Shown in pieces: positions 37,429 through 50,358 of a stretch of 64,000 nt of DNA. The notes under the pieces are model-generated. The model was not told the origin of the DNA, did no database searches, and saw nothing but the letters and a program-made list of their open reading frames with translations. Both the position numbers and the translations under genes were made by a program. The stretch is from Diprion similis. Its lineage: Eukaryota; Arthropoda; Insecta; Hymenoptera; Diprionidae. Positions within the stretch are counted from its first letter, which is position 1; each line of letters opens with the position of its first letter. The DNA is taken from the NCBI RefSeq assembly GCF_021155765.1, contig NC_060117.1:7778001-7842000 (forward strand), in the 5' to 3' direction.

Positions 37429-40332
37429 GTTGAAGGACCGCAGGAATACTTGGAAAGGTTAAAATATATCAGCTGTTCGCTTCGTGTCTCACGATTCCAT
37501 CACGTGATACTCGGCTGACGATACAACATACATTCACATATGCATTGTGCATATTGCATTGAATGTATGTACCAGGAAAGCGTAGGTATAGTTTCTTACT
37601 CGTTGCGTGTCTGCGCTTGTTATTTTTACTTTATTTCCTTTGTGTTCGCGCCATACCACGTTCTTCTGTCACGTGCAAATTTCGGTCAAACTCGTGGGCA
37701 GAAAGCAGACCTTGTAGATCGAGTGATTCAAACTCGATAAGGGTATGCTGCATGCACGTAATGGCCTCTGTTACAACTCTGTAACGCAGCTTGCGCCTTG
37801 ATATGACTAATTTAAACGCCTCTTTCCGGGTCTGCAGCTCGCATTCTGAGCTCAACAAATCTAACGTTGATTACAGACTCAATTTTTTAATCACAGAGAA
37901 GCTAATCACACAGAATTTTGAACCCGAGTAATTTTATAGATCATAGATAATCATAGACTGTAATTAAATGGAGGCAAATGTATTTTGAAAAATTACTGGC
38001 GCCACATCGATTACTGAGTCATCATTGTAACAGAAAACTTGCTGGAGTGCTCTTGAATTGTAATCCCAAAATTTGGTGTCTAGAATAACTTGAATGATCT
38101 ACGACTGAATCAATTTCCCATCTTCGTAATATTGTCGTTCTGAAATCCTTGCCGGAAGTTATAGAGATATTCTAATACCTATGAGGAAAAAAGTTTGACA
38201 TAATAGTAAAATAGGCCACCTCTCGACTGTTTAATAAGTCTTTGGACAGAGATTTAATCAAACGCGGTTGCGTGATATAAATAGAAACACCCGCATTCCA
38301 AGTTTAAAGTTGAACGATCTGACAGTAAATATGAAGGACATGTGCATACGAATACACGTGCATTGCTGTCAACAGAAGAAGTATTGTTGTGAAAGAAAAC
38401 ACCATTATAAGGTGAAATTTAAACTCCGATTTATTCACGACACATTGTTCGTATTATAAGGAGAGAAATTTTCCGATTTCATGTTGAATATTTATCGTTC
38501 GTATAGCGTACCGCAAAATTCACCGCAGACTCTTGAATCTATTTATATAATTTATACGAGAGGAAAGTTCCGCAACTGCGACAATTGGAAACTCGCCATT
38601 AATAGATTCTTATACAAAAATTAATGCATCAGCTCCAAATGTCTCTTATTTCAATCCAATCAATCGCTACTCTTCAAAGGATCTCAATTGTTCAAATATC
38701 GCAGCTATGATTGCATGTAAACTTTTTTCTGCTGCTAACAAACCTGCTTTTTGTCGAACAAATTAGCAATTTTTATAACTTGTTGTGTAAAAATTACATC
38801 CGATTAGTGGAAAAGAAAGTCTTGGCCACCGTAGTACCAAATTTTACACCCTGTAATGCTCGTCGACGATACCTGTTCGAAAGGATATAGAGGCTAAGGT
38901 CGAGATCAGATCATGAGACTGCCTATAGCAAAACCATACCATAACCGCTGGTTTGTATAATGCAAGTCTGCACCGCAGCCGGTTTGATAATGCGTCTGGC
39001 CTCGCTGCAGAGAATCTGCAGGAGTAACTCAACTGGAGCAGCTTCTACCGGGAATCTGTAACTTTTTGTTATGTTTCCGAAAGACAGAAACGCCAGGATG
39101 GATATACTGTGTCGATAGAAATTTATCTGAAATACTAATATGAATTTTCTACGATTCATTTTGGAAAGCCCCAATAGCAGATTGTTGAAGAATTTGTCTA
39201 CTGGATGTCATTTGGAAGAGATATTTCACGTGAAATCAAAATCCGATCATCAAATATATTCTTTTGATTTTTTTTATCAGTTTATTTTTTTCTATAATTA
39301 ATGAAAGTCGTATTTACGAACGTTTAATTCTAGTCAAACTACTTAAAGAAGTTGGTTAACTAGAATCAATACTATTTAATAAACTTATTACGAAATATTT
39401 GTACATTAAGTAACCATCTTGATACCATATTCGCTTTTAAAACTGAAAAAAAAAAATGAATGAAATATTAAATAAAAGCTTAGTATCGATGCTTTATTTG
39501 AAATAACTTCAAAACAGTTCAAATTTTAGCTGATTATAGTTCGATTTTACTCTACAGAAGCTCATTTTGTTCAAAATACCATTTTTTAACAGTACAAGTT
39601 TAATTTTGTGATTTTTTGTATCATAATCGATATCGGTACTGTAATGTTGTAAAATTGAATAATCCAGCATGATAGATAAAAAAGTGATAAAGCAATTCGT
39701 ACAAATTGGTTTTCTGAATAAAACAAGCCATTGTAGAATGAAATCTAAGGAATCTACTAAAGGTTTTTTTTACCACGTTGAAACGCTTCAAAAAGCAGCA
39801 TCGATATCTATAGCTTCTGTTTCTAATTACAGTATTTTCTATTTTTTTATTCTCGAAGACATCTGCGTAGCTTGCGAATCTAACGATTTGATACAAACTC
39901 AATATACGACGACCTCGTAATAAGATTAATAAAAAATAACGAATTCTCCGTTAAACATAACCTCCTTAACCCAACGTTGCTAGAGTTCAATCTCATTCGA
40001 TCAGATTAGTTATATCGAATCAGGACAGATCAAAAGTTGTTGATATCAATCAACTTTATTAAGCCGCGGTTCATTGATCCATATCACATACTATAAAGTT
40101 TAATTTGTTGTCTCCGACGCGAGTTTTTTCCAACTATTCATTCGTTCGCTAGGTTATTGAGGTCCAAAAATTATACCGATCGAACCGTGTTGAGTTCTAA
40201 AAATATTCATAACGAGAAGACAAAATCGCCATTCGAAGGGCGGGCGGGACCAAAATTCGATGAAAACCGAGGGCCAAACATAGGACATCCTGTTGGCTAT
40301 AGGGAGAGTTGAGGATGCAAGGTGGGGTGAAG
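37429..40332. other. Gene-free stretch upstream of glutamine synthetase
   Basis: No exon could be supported. A minus-strand open frame of 83 codons at 38923-39174 lies in a slightly GC-richer block but has no recognised domain. Otherwise AT-rich. Confidence 0.4.
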
Positions 40333-40366
40333 TATATAAGGGAGGCCAGACGGGAGTTGGCAGTGC
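40333..40366 (+). promoter_or_regulatory. TATA promoter of glutamine synthetase
   Basis: TATATAAG at 40333-40340 is followed 29 bases later by the initiator-like GCAGTG (A at 40362), the textbook spacing for an insect TATA promoter. The resulting leader is about 273 nt before the ATG at 40635. A strong core promoter suits a highly expressed metabolic gene. Confidence 0.75.
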
Positions 40367-40634
40367 GTTGCTCTCCACGAGAGAGCATTCGCCGTTTTGA
40401 AAATTTCTCTGCAACCAGTGACGCAATAACTTTCTTTCATCCCCGAAGAAAGATCGCATCTAATCCTTGTGATGTGGTTAAAAAATTAATTCACCCCGTA
40501 AACAGCGACAGCTGAAAAATCTTTAATAATATAACAGAGCAGTTCGTGAGTCCAACTCCACAAAGATTGCATCCGTTTGGGAATCGAAAATCAATCGAGC
40601 TCGTTAATTCTGTAAATTAAAGCGCCATATCAAA

Positions 40635-43600
40635 ATGACTACGAAAATGTTAATTAAGATCTGCGAGGCTGGTATTTTCCAGCGTGTGTCCGCAGGGTGT
40701 AAACCAACTTGGGTTACACTCGCCAGATGCATAAGGTAAGATTGGGCTAAATACACATATGAAGACTTATACTGCTCGGTAATTTAATCTTCGAGTTACT
40801 ATCAACTCTGTTATCAGTTCAGTCGTAAATTTTCCGAAACTGCGGTGCCATTCCAAGTATTGATTATCTTATTGTTGGACTGCGCAGCTCTTTGAGAAAT
40901 CGAGCCAATGATGATCTGGAATTCGAAATTGAGTTCAATATTTACTAAGAACTTGTTCAAGCAGTTTGGTTTTTACTTCTCGTTTTATGAATGGAGTCTA
41001 GGTTTTCTCGTGAAAGTTGTCTTTTTGAATTAAGCGGCCTCATTGAACTTCCAAATCACGACTCGACTAGCCCTCCGATATATTTGATCTGTTTCGTTTT
41101 TGGTCATCGTCAAAGTGCCCAACAACCTTGACTTCCTATTCGCCCTGATGTACGTGAATTTACTGCCGCACAATGCGCAGGCCTTGGTTAGTCGATACGA
41201 AATAAGTATAATAATTCATTCTACGAGCACTCACGATACTTACAATAACAATGTCAGTGATTAACGCACGTAACCTTTACCGACATCATGTATACATATA
41301 TATGTGCAGGTGTGCCTGTGTTGGTTAATCAAGCACAATACACTGTTGACCAAGGGTCACAGCTGATGACGATCGCTAAATATTTCCAGATTGACATGCG
41401 TGAGAGTCAAAACAATCCTGTTTAAGTGCCCCAATGGCAGTAGTTATGAAACACTACCAAACAACGTTAAATTTTTCGTAATTAAGTACCACCAGTTCGA
41501 TTTGTGGACCAAAGTAGAGGAATTTGAAAACCTATTTCATGCTATCGAAAAGGAACCGAATTAGAAATATTTATTACAGTTTTGGTTTTGTAAATCATGT
41601 GTACAGCCTTCCGGTATTTTCCGTTCTGAAAACGTTTTTCTTCATATTCTAGAGGCAAAGTACGTAATCAATCTTATCGTATCGTGCCTTATAATTTTGG
41701 AACAACTCTTTACATTGGCCTATATAAATTTTATTGATATGAGATATATAAGCACAATAAACTCTTAAGTACTACTGTACATGACGGGTCATTAACTGGC
41801 ATAAGTCTTGTAATCACAAAGTTGATATTGCGTAACCACTCGACAAGAAACTAATAGATTAAATAACTCATAACGTATATAGTAATTTCTTTTGTCGAAG
41901 TTGATCTACACTCTGTTTTTCTTGTTCCAAAGTGCTCGAAGCACTTCATCAATTGGAAGAGATGAAGTTTAGAAAGCATAAGCTATAACGTGATAGCAAG
42001 AAAGTTATGTTAATTCGTTGTGTAGTGCCAGTAATGTCTGCATGCACAGTAGATCACTGCTCATATGCAGCTCGCGAGGAAAGCTTGGAAGCTATGGATA
42101 AAATGTTTTCAAATTCTTATCAGAATTCCAACGCCTTCGCAGTACAACTTTGATTCTAAAAATAAGCACTAGTTTCAGCCTGCATGGTATACTATACAAG
42201 ACTACAAGTACAGTGTAAGGGGTGAAGTAAGTCACTTAGCTCGGTAAATCTTTTTTGGAAATAAAAAAGAGGTAATGTGTGCAAGACAATTGATTTTGTT
42301 AGCCACAAGTGGAAGATCCTCAATTTTCAAACCAGTTAAGAAAATGTTTATTCTCGGTGTTAGAATATGTGTTCGACAAACGATGATTCTTATCTTCGAT
42401 ATACTGATATTTTCACAGATGACATAATTCCTGAATTCAGATTTCAAATAAAGAAAATCCAGCTGTCAATCGCTTTTGGCTCCAAGTCTGAAATCGGTGG
42501 ATCGTTCAACCACGTGCCTTGTTCACGTGCCTCATCACGTTGTGAATGTAAAGAATTAAATAGTCGTTAAAATCACATTTGCTCGATGATATTCTTCATT
42601 TGTATATGAAGAGTATTCGCGTTTTGCGAGTGTAGACTGCCAATTAAAACCTATTAAAGCACGTTAATTGTACCAGCGTGATCGTAATCATTATTCACGA
42701 AGGTGATCATCTAGTATTCCCAGAACTATTTATAATTACAGAAGCAATTAATAATGTTCCGAAAATGCAAACACTGCTCTGATCAGACTTTGAACAGCTG
42801 TTAGACGAACTCTAAGTCAACTTGTTTCCGTCATACGTTTAATGGCCTCTTATCATCGTCTCACCCTACTTTGCTTGTTGATACTTGTCATTTATCAAGT
42901 ACGAGGAGAGAATCGTTCAGTTATTTTCATCCTGGTTTGTGTATTAACACGTTGTGGCCCTTGATCAGACCTTATATATCAATTGCAAAATTCTACGAGA
43001 TATTAATTTGTATTTTAACCATTGTTTCAGCACCACCATGTCACGAGCAGTGCTGAGGGATTCGCCCAACGCTGGGATCGATAAGACCCTCCTGAGTCGG
43101 TACCTGGACCTCCCCATGCCTGAGAACACAATCCAGGCAAAGTACATCTGGATCGATGGTACCGGCGAGGGTCTACGAAGCAAGACTCGCACAGTCGATT
43201 TTGTCCCGAAAGACCCCAAAGGTTCGTTGAAACACTTTGAATATCAGGATAATCACATCCAACGACGATTTACAAAGTCACGCGCTGTTTGTCCACCCAG
43301 TGAATTATCGTGGAAGACGTGATACGTGTAATGAGGTCGAAGTTAGTAACGATACTGTAGCAATTCATGTTTAGGAAAAATCGTTACTTCGCACCTTCAG
43401 GATTGATTGATATTAAGTAAATTCTACAATTGCAAAATAATTATTTGTTCCCTGATGTTTCGTTGCGTTAAGTAACTAACTTCAACCTGGTTACATGACG
43501 TGTACCAGGAACTGTGTAATTCATTAGTGAGAGTAGATTCCTAGAGGTCTTTAATCACTCTATCGTTCGATCATACATATACGCCTAACTTTCAAAGTAT

Positions 43601-45610
43601 GTATAAGATTTTGTTAAAACTGTTTTGTTAAACCCTGATAGCACGCAATACGATCAGTAAACTCTGAGAATTATAGAAATTTCAAATTTTGGTATTTTCT
43701 AATTATGACAAGTCAGTTTACAGTAGACTTTTACATTGTTGACTGTAAATTGACAATATAACGGAGATTCGTGAACGTATGGTTGACATGTGTTCAATCA
43801 TTGGGGTTTTAAACAATCCCTTTTCAACCATCTATTTTGTAATTTTTTATTTCACCGGAGGGGTACGTTTAATTGCTGAAATTAAAGCAGTCGATGCTTT
43901 ATACACAGTCACTTTTACATTGTTATCACATACAGTTATACACTTTATCTTAATTACGTTGATTCGCATAGTATACCTATGTAAAAAAAATTGTTTATAG
44001 TGTGAGCATAAATTACTTTTGTACGCTTATCAATATCATTCATCTTGTACTTGCATGCTGGAAGCCTTTTTAAAAGAGAAAGTCTCCAGAGGTTTTGGGA
44101 ACATCTTTATACTAAATTCATGCTGTTACGTAATTATGCCAAGTGAACAGTGCAACAGATTTTCATGGCATGGGGTGCAAAAAATAAAAAATAATAACTA
44201 TACACCTTTCTCGAATTATGAAGTAATCACTGCAATTCAATTACACTACGGCATGACATATTAACCAACACTTGCAAGCATTGCTCACTATGGATTATCG
44301 ATGCAAATTAATGACCTTACATAATGATTATTCTGAGAATTTCCACATACCTTGCTGTCCATTGTCAGGACGACGTCAGAGTCTGGTCATCGACGCCATT
44401 TTATCATCACATAACCTAAGTTTTTAATTTTAATCGAATCATATCGTAATTTTTGGAGTTGCTTAAATCACTCATGTCGTATAAATTAATTAAACATAAT
44501 CAATAATATACCTCTCATACCATCCAAACGCGAAAAAATACCTCGATCAACGGTCAGCTGTCAGCTTGCGGTTGCATTGGTTTGTTTTTTCCCACCAAAT
44601 GACGCATTGCAAAGTGATTATCCTAGTACTCAAAAAAGATAAACCTAGTTAACGAAGCTGACATATACTTTTGTTCAATTGCAGAGTTGCCAATTTGGAC
44701 GTACGATGGTAGTTCAACGTACCAAGCGGACGGTGCCAACAGTGACGTTTACCTGACCCCGGTGGCGATCTACCGCGACCCGTTCCGAAGGGGCAACAAC
44801 AAACTGGTCCTCTGCGACACTTACAAGCCGGACAAGACACCGACGGAAAGTAACAAGCGATTCACCGCCTTCCAGTCGATGGAAGCCGTGAAAGACCAGG
44901 AACCATGGTTCGGTATCGAGCAGGAGTACACGTTCCTTGACTTCGACAACAGGCCGTTGGGCTGGCCGAAAAACGGTTTCCCCGGACCCCAGGGACCTTA
45001 CTACTGCGGTGTTGGTGCTGACCGAGTAATCGGTCGGGAAATAGTGGAGGCTCATTACAGAGCGTGTCTTTACGCCGGAGTGAAGATCGCCGGAACGAAC
45101 GCCGAGGTGATGCCATCGCAGTGGGAGTTCCAGGTCGGTCCCTGCGTCGGAATATCGGCAGGAGACGACCTTTGGATGGCGCGATTCATCCTCCACCGCA
45201 TCGCCGAGGAGTACGGCGTCATCGCGACCCTCGACCCGAAGCCCGTCGACGGATCGTGGAATGGCGCTGGCGCACACACCAATTTCTCGACGAAGGCGAT
45301 GCGCGCCGATGGCGGAATCGCAGAGATCGAGAAGGCCATCGATCGTCTCAGCAAGAAGCACCTCAGGCACATCCAAGCCTATGATCCACGTGGAGGAAAG
45401 GACAACGAACGCCGTTTGACCGGGAAATGCGAGACCAGCAGCATCCACGACTTCAGCGCCGGAGTGGCGAATAGGAACGTCAGTATTCGCATACCTCGCG
45501 ACGTCGCCGAGAGCAAGAAAGGGTACTTGGAGGACAGGAGGCCCAGTAGTAACTGTGATCCTTATTCCGTCATCGACGCACTTGTTCGCACTTGTGTTCT
45601 AAAGGAGTAA
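40635..45610 (+). CDS. Gs1: Glutamine synthetase, probable mitochondrial form with internal cytosolic start
   Basis: Joins glutamate and ammonia to glutamine using ATP; the decameric enzyme detoxifies ammonia and recycles glutamate. Exons 40635-40735, 43031-43221 and 44685-45610 (101+191+926 = 1218 nt) give 405 residues. Residues 1-37 are a basic, acid-poor leader ([20 protein letters not shown]...) like a mitochondrial presequence. A second ATG at 43038 in CACCACCATG context would give a 369-residue cytosolic-length enzyme. The beta-grasp domain (about 65-145) is followed by the catalytic barrel with YDGSST (104-109), EQEY (176-179), [13 protein letters not shown] (234-246), [10 protein letters not shown] (290-299) and [10 protein letters not shown] near the end, so all catalytic signatures are present. 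The final exon is markedly GC-rich, suggesting strong codon bias. Whether the 405-residue or 369-residue form dominates is unknown. Confidence 0.95.
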
Positions 45611-46333
45611 TTGGACTAGGTGTATAAATTGTTCAACACGGGGAGTCGATTTATTATTGGGAATAGAAATGTGGCGCTGTGACATCTGGTGACGAAAAAA
45701 TGTATTAATCTAATTTCAGGGCTCATATTTAATTTTCAAAGAGCACTTTCACCGTATTTTTTTAAAGTTTATCGATTGCATGTGAAAATACAAAAGCCTC
45801 ACAGATGGCATTAAGTTTTCTGTATATGTTTTCTATTCGCATAATGGACATATGGAAATATTTTACTGATAGTTCAGTTTTCGTCGCCATATTGCTTTAT
45901 ATGCCACACCTCTACGTTCGTTCCCCAAATATACACAGAACGTTAATTGAAGTTTACGTGAATAATTTTGAGTTAATTTTTTTTTCATATCCTCCAGCAT
46001 CTGTCTTAGAGAAGGGTTATGAACTAATCAAGGGGAATTAATATTACGATTTTATAGATCTATGATCAGAAGGATTGACGGGGTTATTTTTATTGCATCC
46101 ATATCGTAACGTAGTTCAACTATCTTGGCTGAGGTCCATTCGCCTGAAGAATCTTTGAACTGCGCATATCATTTGACGTATAGGGCTTGAAATAAAAGGC
46201 GAAAGTGAAAGTCAGCAGTTGTACTAACGTCCATCTTACGTGACCATGAAATACACGAGTCAGACATACGTGTAATACCTTATATAATTCACAATTTTGT
46301 GTCAATATTGAATATAGGATATGTGTATACAAT

Positions 46334-46448
46334 AATAAAACGCGTTGATACTAACAAAACAATTAATTACGCCCAAATAACGTTAACGTGAAATCCTATT
46401 GAACCTTTCGGCTACGCATGCGAAATATAAGAATATATAGATAATAAA
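46334..46448 (+). terminator. Polyadenylation signals, glutamine synthetase
   Basis: AATAAA at 46334-46339 and 46443-46448, about 725-840 nt after the stop, in a long AT-rich 3' UTR. Earlier non-canonical signals may exist. Confidence 0.4.
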
Positions 46449-46569
46449 CATTGATAATACAATATATGCGGTAACGCACCAGCGTCATACAATTGGCAAC
46501 AATAATATTCTATTTTAATATGATATTGAGATATTATATTTAATTATGTACGTAATCATTGTAATATGT

Positions 46570-46603
46570 ATATTATATTATATTATATTATATTATATTA
46601 TAT
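46570..46603. repeat. (TATTA)n minisatellite
   Basis: About six tandem TATTA units. Confidence 0.9.
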
Positions 46604-48508
46604 ATACTTTCCTATTTGTATAAACATATTTTCTATATCAACGTTGTAGATACGAATCATTATACTATTACTATATTATAAATATTATATACATGATAAA
46701 GATAATAATTATTACGTTTAGGAGGAGGTTCGCGCCACCGATCGGGGCCGGATACCCACTTGTTATGTTATCTATTAAACAAATATATGAGCAAAAAAGA
46801 AGAGCGCTCGGATTTGTAATTATATTTCAAAACCCAGCAATTCGTTTACTCGCCTTTCGTAAGCCATTGAAATTTTAAATCATAAGAAACTGAAGGCCGC
46901 AGCTTCTCGCATGATATGTCGACATGTATAACAACGAAATTTCTTTGTTTATAAATACTGCGTCGGCTTATTATTTTTCGATGACGATGTATATTCATTA
47001 GGGGAAGATTTCAAAGCTTGTTTGATAGTTCAAATTTCGAATGGAATAGAAAATGAAAAGAACTTACCAGGAAACGAATAAAGTTAAAAATTATCGTGGA
47101 CGTGGGATTAGCCAGAAACTGACTCCATCAAATCCATCTTAACAAATGTTACAAAGAAGTTTTTCAATCGGAGATATATCCAAAATTCAAAGATTTTGTT
47201 TTTGCTAGTTTGCTGCTTATTCTACTGATTGGATTTTTATTTCATGAAGCCTACATCGCATTTTTTTTTTTTTTTGCTAAAAATCGGATACGAAAATGTG
47301 AATGACTGATAGTGGTTGGGCGAAATTAACTTTTATCAACAATTCTAAGTGAATAACATTCTTTCAGTAATTATACCAATGCCGTCAAGGTTTGATGACA
47401 AATATTTGCATTTGTTTTATATTCCTACCGATATGGTAGAATTTATGCATGCAAAAATTCAAGTGGTTCCGTGATGTTTACTAGTATAGATTAACCGGAA
47501 AGTATATATGTTTCCGTTTAATAGAATATTCAAATTACCTGCGAACATATTTTGATTATAAATCCTGGTAAACAAACGTACCTACGTAACTTGATTCTCA
47601 TTCGAAAAACTACGCAATTCTTTTATTGCGTTATGCGATACATCTGCAGTGACTTAATTGGTAAACAGGTTGATCTATTTACAAGTTTTAATTCTATATG
47701 TTGTTGACAAAGAACTTGTATAACGTGTGAATGCGATATCAACAATCAGTAGAAAACAAATTCTTCGAACTGCAAATTTTCAAGGAGAAAAGTTTTTCGA
47801 TCTAATTATCGAGGACATAAAATACCAAACGTTAGATTAAACTACCACTATGAAGAAATACAAATATAACAACAATAAGTAAACCTTATTGTCGGTTACA
47901 CTTTTCAAACGTGTATGATTTTAGAATGAAATTTTTCGACAAATTACAAGAGATTCGCCAGTTTCGCATTCTAATAAATTCCTTTTATAGGACAATGAAA
48001 ATCAATACGAAAGTTGAACTCTGTTAATGGAAGTATTTCAATTTCATCAAACGAGGAGAACCACAAACAATCTTTTTTTGTAGAGAAATGGAAGCAAAAA
48101 CTAGTTAGTTCTATAATTTGTAATTCAGTCATTTGTCGTTAACTACGATTTTCATATATTTTTAATATTTCAATTTTGAAACACTCCTTTCAACATTTTC
48201 AAGATTAGAATAAGTAAAAAAGATCCAATGATATCTTTTTGATCTACTGTTAATTATTTTTCCAAGGGATTTCTGTTTTTTATAATAAGTATTCAAAAGT
48301 ATATTCATTATTGAGGTTTTAGATGGGTTCAGTAAATTAAATGTAGATCTAATTATGTATTAGATAATTAATGTATTTAATGAAAAATATGAATGAGAAT
48401 TATAACGTTCACATTACGGACTTCAGATGACAAGATAATCGCAAAGCGTACATAGCAGTAGTGAATTATTTAGTAGATTATTAACAATTATGTATTTTCC
48501 GATCGTTT
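46604..48508. other. Gene-free AT-rich stretch
   Basis: The space between the glutamine synthetase 3' region and prefoldin 6. No supported gene. The right-hand 150 bases probably contain the prefoldin 3' UTR, with a weak ATTAAA on the minus strand at 48381-48376. Confidence 0.5.
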
Positions 48509-49349
48509 TTAGGCCTTCATAGCTGCCTTCAACTGAGCCTGTTGAAAGGATTGCTGAAGTTTAGCCAGTGCCTCACGGTGAGTATCTTGCTTTTTGTCCA
48601 AGGTCGCTATCAAATCTTCAGTACGTTTTCTGAAAATAATATTTAACAATGTTCGATTAGCAAGTCTCATTATTATTACTATACTATCTATCTATAAATC
48701 TGTGAAAGTATCAGCTTTCCAAACGAATTGACAGAGTTAAAATTATTTGGCACTGTGCCTTCTTTCAGTCAACGTTGGCACCTTTGGCTGCTAGTTTCAA
48801 CTCTACATGAATCTTGAAACACTCGAAAAATTCAATTGTATTTGACCGATTATCAACCCTTGTAAGAAATTAAACGTTGCTGAATGAAGGTGATTTCTTT
48901 TATTTCATTACCGTTCGTGTTCGGTTGCAAAGTGTTTAAACTCTTGTTATACTAACGTTCTATTGAAGTTTAAATTTTGTACTACAAATATCCAAGGCAA
49001 TACTTACAATTCGGCAGAAATGTACTCCATTCTTTTAACAACATTTTGCTTTGCCTCTTCCAAGTCCTGCTTAACTAAGACTGGACCGATTAACTTGAAA
49101 ACTTCGTTCCCCGATTTTAAGAGATCCAATTCTTGTTTTACAGCGGTATTTTCATTTAACTGTCCATCGAGTTGCTGCCGTTGTAGAAGAGCCTTGTGGT
49201 AATCTGATATCGAGAAATATTTCTAAAGAGTTAATGAGTCGAGAGAGAATCAATCCAGTGTTATAATGGAAAGAGTTGATCTTACCTTTTTGGGCAATTT
49301 TAAATTTGTCAAGTTCAGCTTGGAGCTTCTTCTGAATCTCATCAACCAT
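48509..49349 (-). CDS. Pfdn6: Prefoldin subunit 6
   Basis: A beta-type subunit of the hexameric prefoldin co-chaperone, which captures nascent actin and tubulin and hands them to the CCT chaperonin in the cytosol. Minus-strand exons 49349-49286, 49203-49008 and 48629-48509 (64+196+121 = 381 nt) join in frame at GTAAGA and GTAAGT donors, giving 126 residues (about 129 in human PFDN6). It starts MVDEIQKKLQAELDKFKIAQ, an N-terminal coiled coil. The central beta-hairpin region contains the family signature VFKLIGPVLVKQDLEEAK and the phrase RMEYISAEL. A C-terminal coiled coil (DKKQDTHREALAKLQQSFQQ) ends in a basic tail. It lies in tandem with WDR77, whose 3' end is about 1 kb upstream on the same strand. 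The start is the only ATG fitting the family N-terminus. Confidence 0.96.
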
Positions 49350-50196
49350 TTTAATATAGGTAACGTAGATATTACCGTGTCAAATTGAATGAAGAATTGC
49401 GATGAAACGATGGTCAATTATTTATTTCTGTAATACCCTGATTTGCACAACTTAGCAGGATTCTATAAATGTTAGGTTAGGTGGAAACATCACGCAATTC
49501 CGGAAACCGAAGCAATTGAATGTAGGTGGAAAATTCGACTGCTATTGCAAAAATCCAGTGGAACTGAAACGGAACTTGTGAACAATCCAGTGGAGCAAGA
49601 AAGACAAATAAGGTATATTAGATAGAGTCACAGTGATATTTACAGGCTGTACAACAGAGTGCAATTTCCCTAGTTTATTAGCTTGTGACGTCATAATAGC
49701 GCTCTTCGACATTGCCAAAAGCTAGACACTAGATCTTTGTCCCTTTTCTTTTATGTCAATTTTCTGACACAACTCGACACCAAGTGATTTTATTAGTTGG
49801 ATCTAATAGAATAGGCCAATGAAATCATTTAATGTCGTGTTGTGTCGAAAAAATTAACGTAAAAACAAAGCGCCCCTAATCGGCATAGTTAGATGCACAG
49901 TCAGTCGTTCTGGGTCACCAAGTACCGACCAAACAATGGATGTTCAATCGCGCTTTTGAGACGAACCGGGAAAGGGATTATCGTTGGATTAATGAATAAA
50001 AATTATCTCGCCTTTCGAAAAATTAAGGCAGATCAGAGTATTGTATTCCAGGATAATGTTAGTAAGCTTACTTGAAATTGGATCAGAATGACACGTTGGG
50101 GGTAGTTAATATTTGTGTTCATGAATACCGGATTGCAACAATGATTTACGATGGTTAAAACAAAGCCGATGTTACACAAGTATATATAATGTTGCA
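49350..50196. promoter_or_regulatory. Upstream region of prefoldin 6
   Basis: Holds the presumed prefoldin promoter. The clearest element is a palindromic CRE/ATF-type TGACGTCA at 49686-49693, about 340 bases before the ATG. No TATA box at a convincing distance. No other gene was seen. Confidence 0.45.
49686..49693. promoter_or_regulatory. CRE/ATF site TGACGTCA
   Basis: A perfect 8-bp palindrome followed by TAA; the extended TGACGTCATAA recurs at 53057. Position upstream of prefoldin 6 suggests function, but this is inference. Confidence 0.45.
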
Positions 50197-50215
50197 TTTA
50201 TTAAAAGCATTTATT
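50197..50215 (-). terminator. Polyadenylation signals of WDR77
   Basis: Two AATAAA motifs on the minus strand (TTTATT on plus at 50197-50202 and 50210-50215), 144-162 nt after the stop codon. Confidence 0.65.
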
Positions 50216-50358
50216 AAAAATTTATGAAATAACCAGTATCTTACAGTGTTAGGGCACTGATTCAGATGATAATTAACGAAGCAACGAGTTAACAGAAAGA
50301 ATGACTTATTTGCCAAGTTTTCGGTTCCGTATCGAGTAATTTAATGTACAAATCAGCA

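Noticed and set aside
38923-39174. 83-codon minus-strand frame upstream of glutamine synthetase
   Set aside because: Looked mildly protein-like, but all three frames are equally ambiguous and no splice partners were found.
42841-42960. Short frame starting [13 protein letters not shown] in glutamine synthetase intron 2
   Set aside because: Signal-peptide-like but only about 38 codons, ending in TGA with no splice donor in phase; likely chance.
44714-45448. 244-codon open frame antisense to glutamine synthetase exon 3
   Set aside because: It mirrors the GC-rich codon usage of the real gene on the other strand; no start context, domain or splice support.
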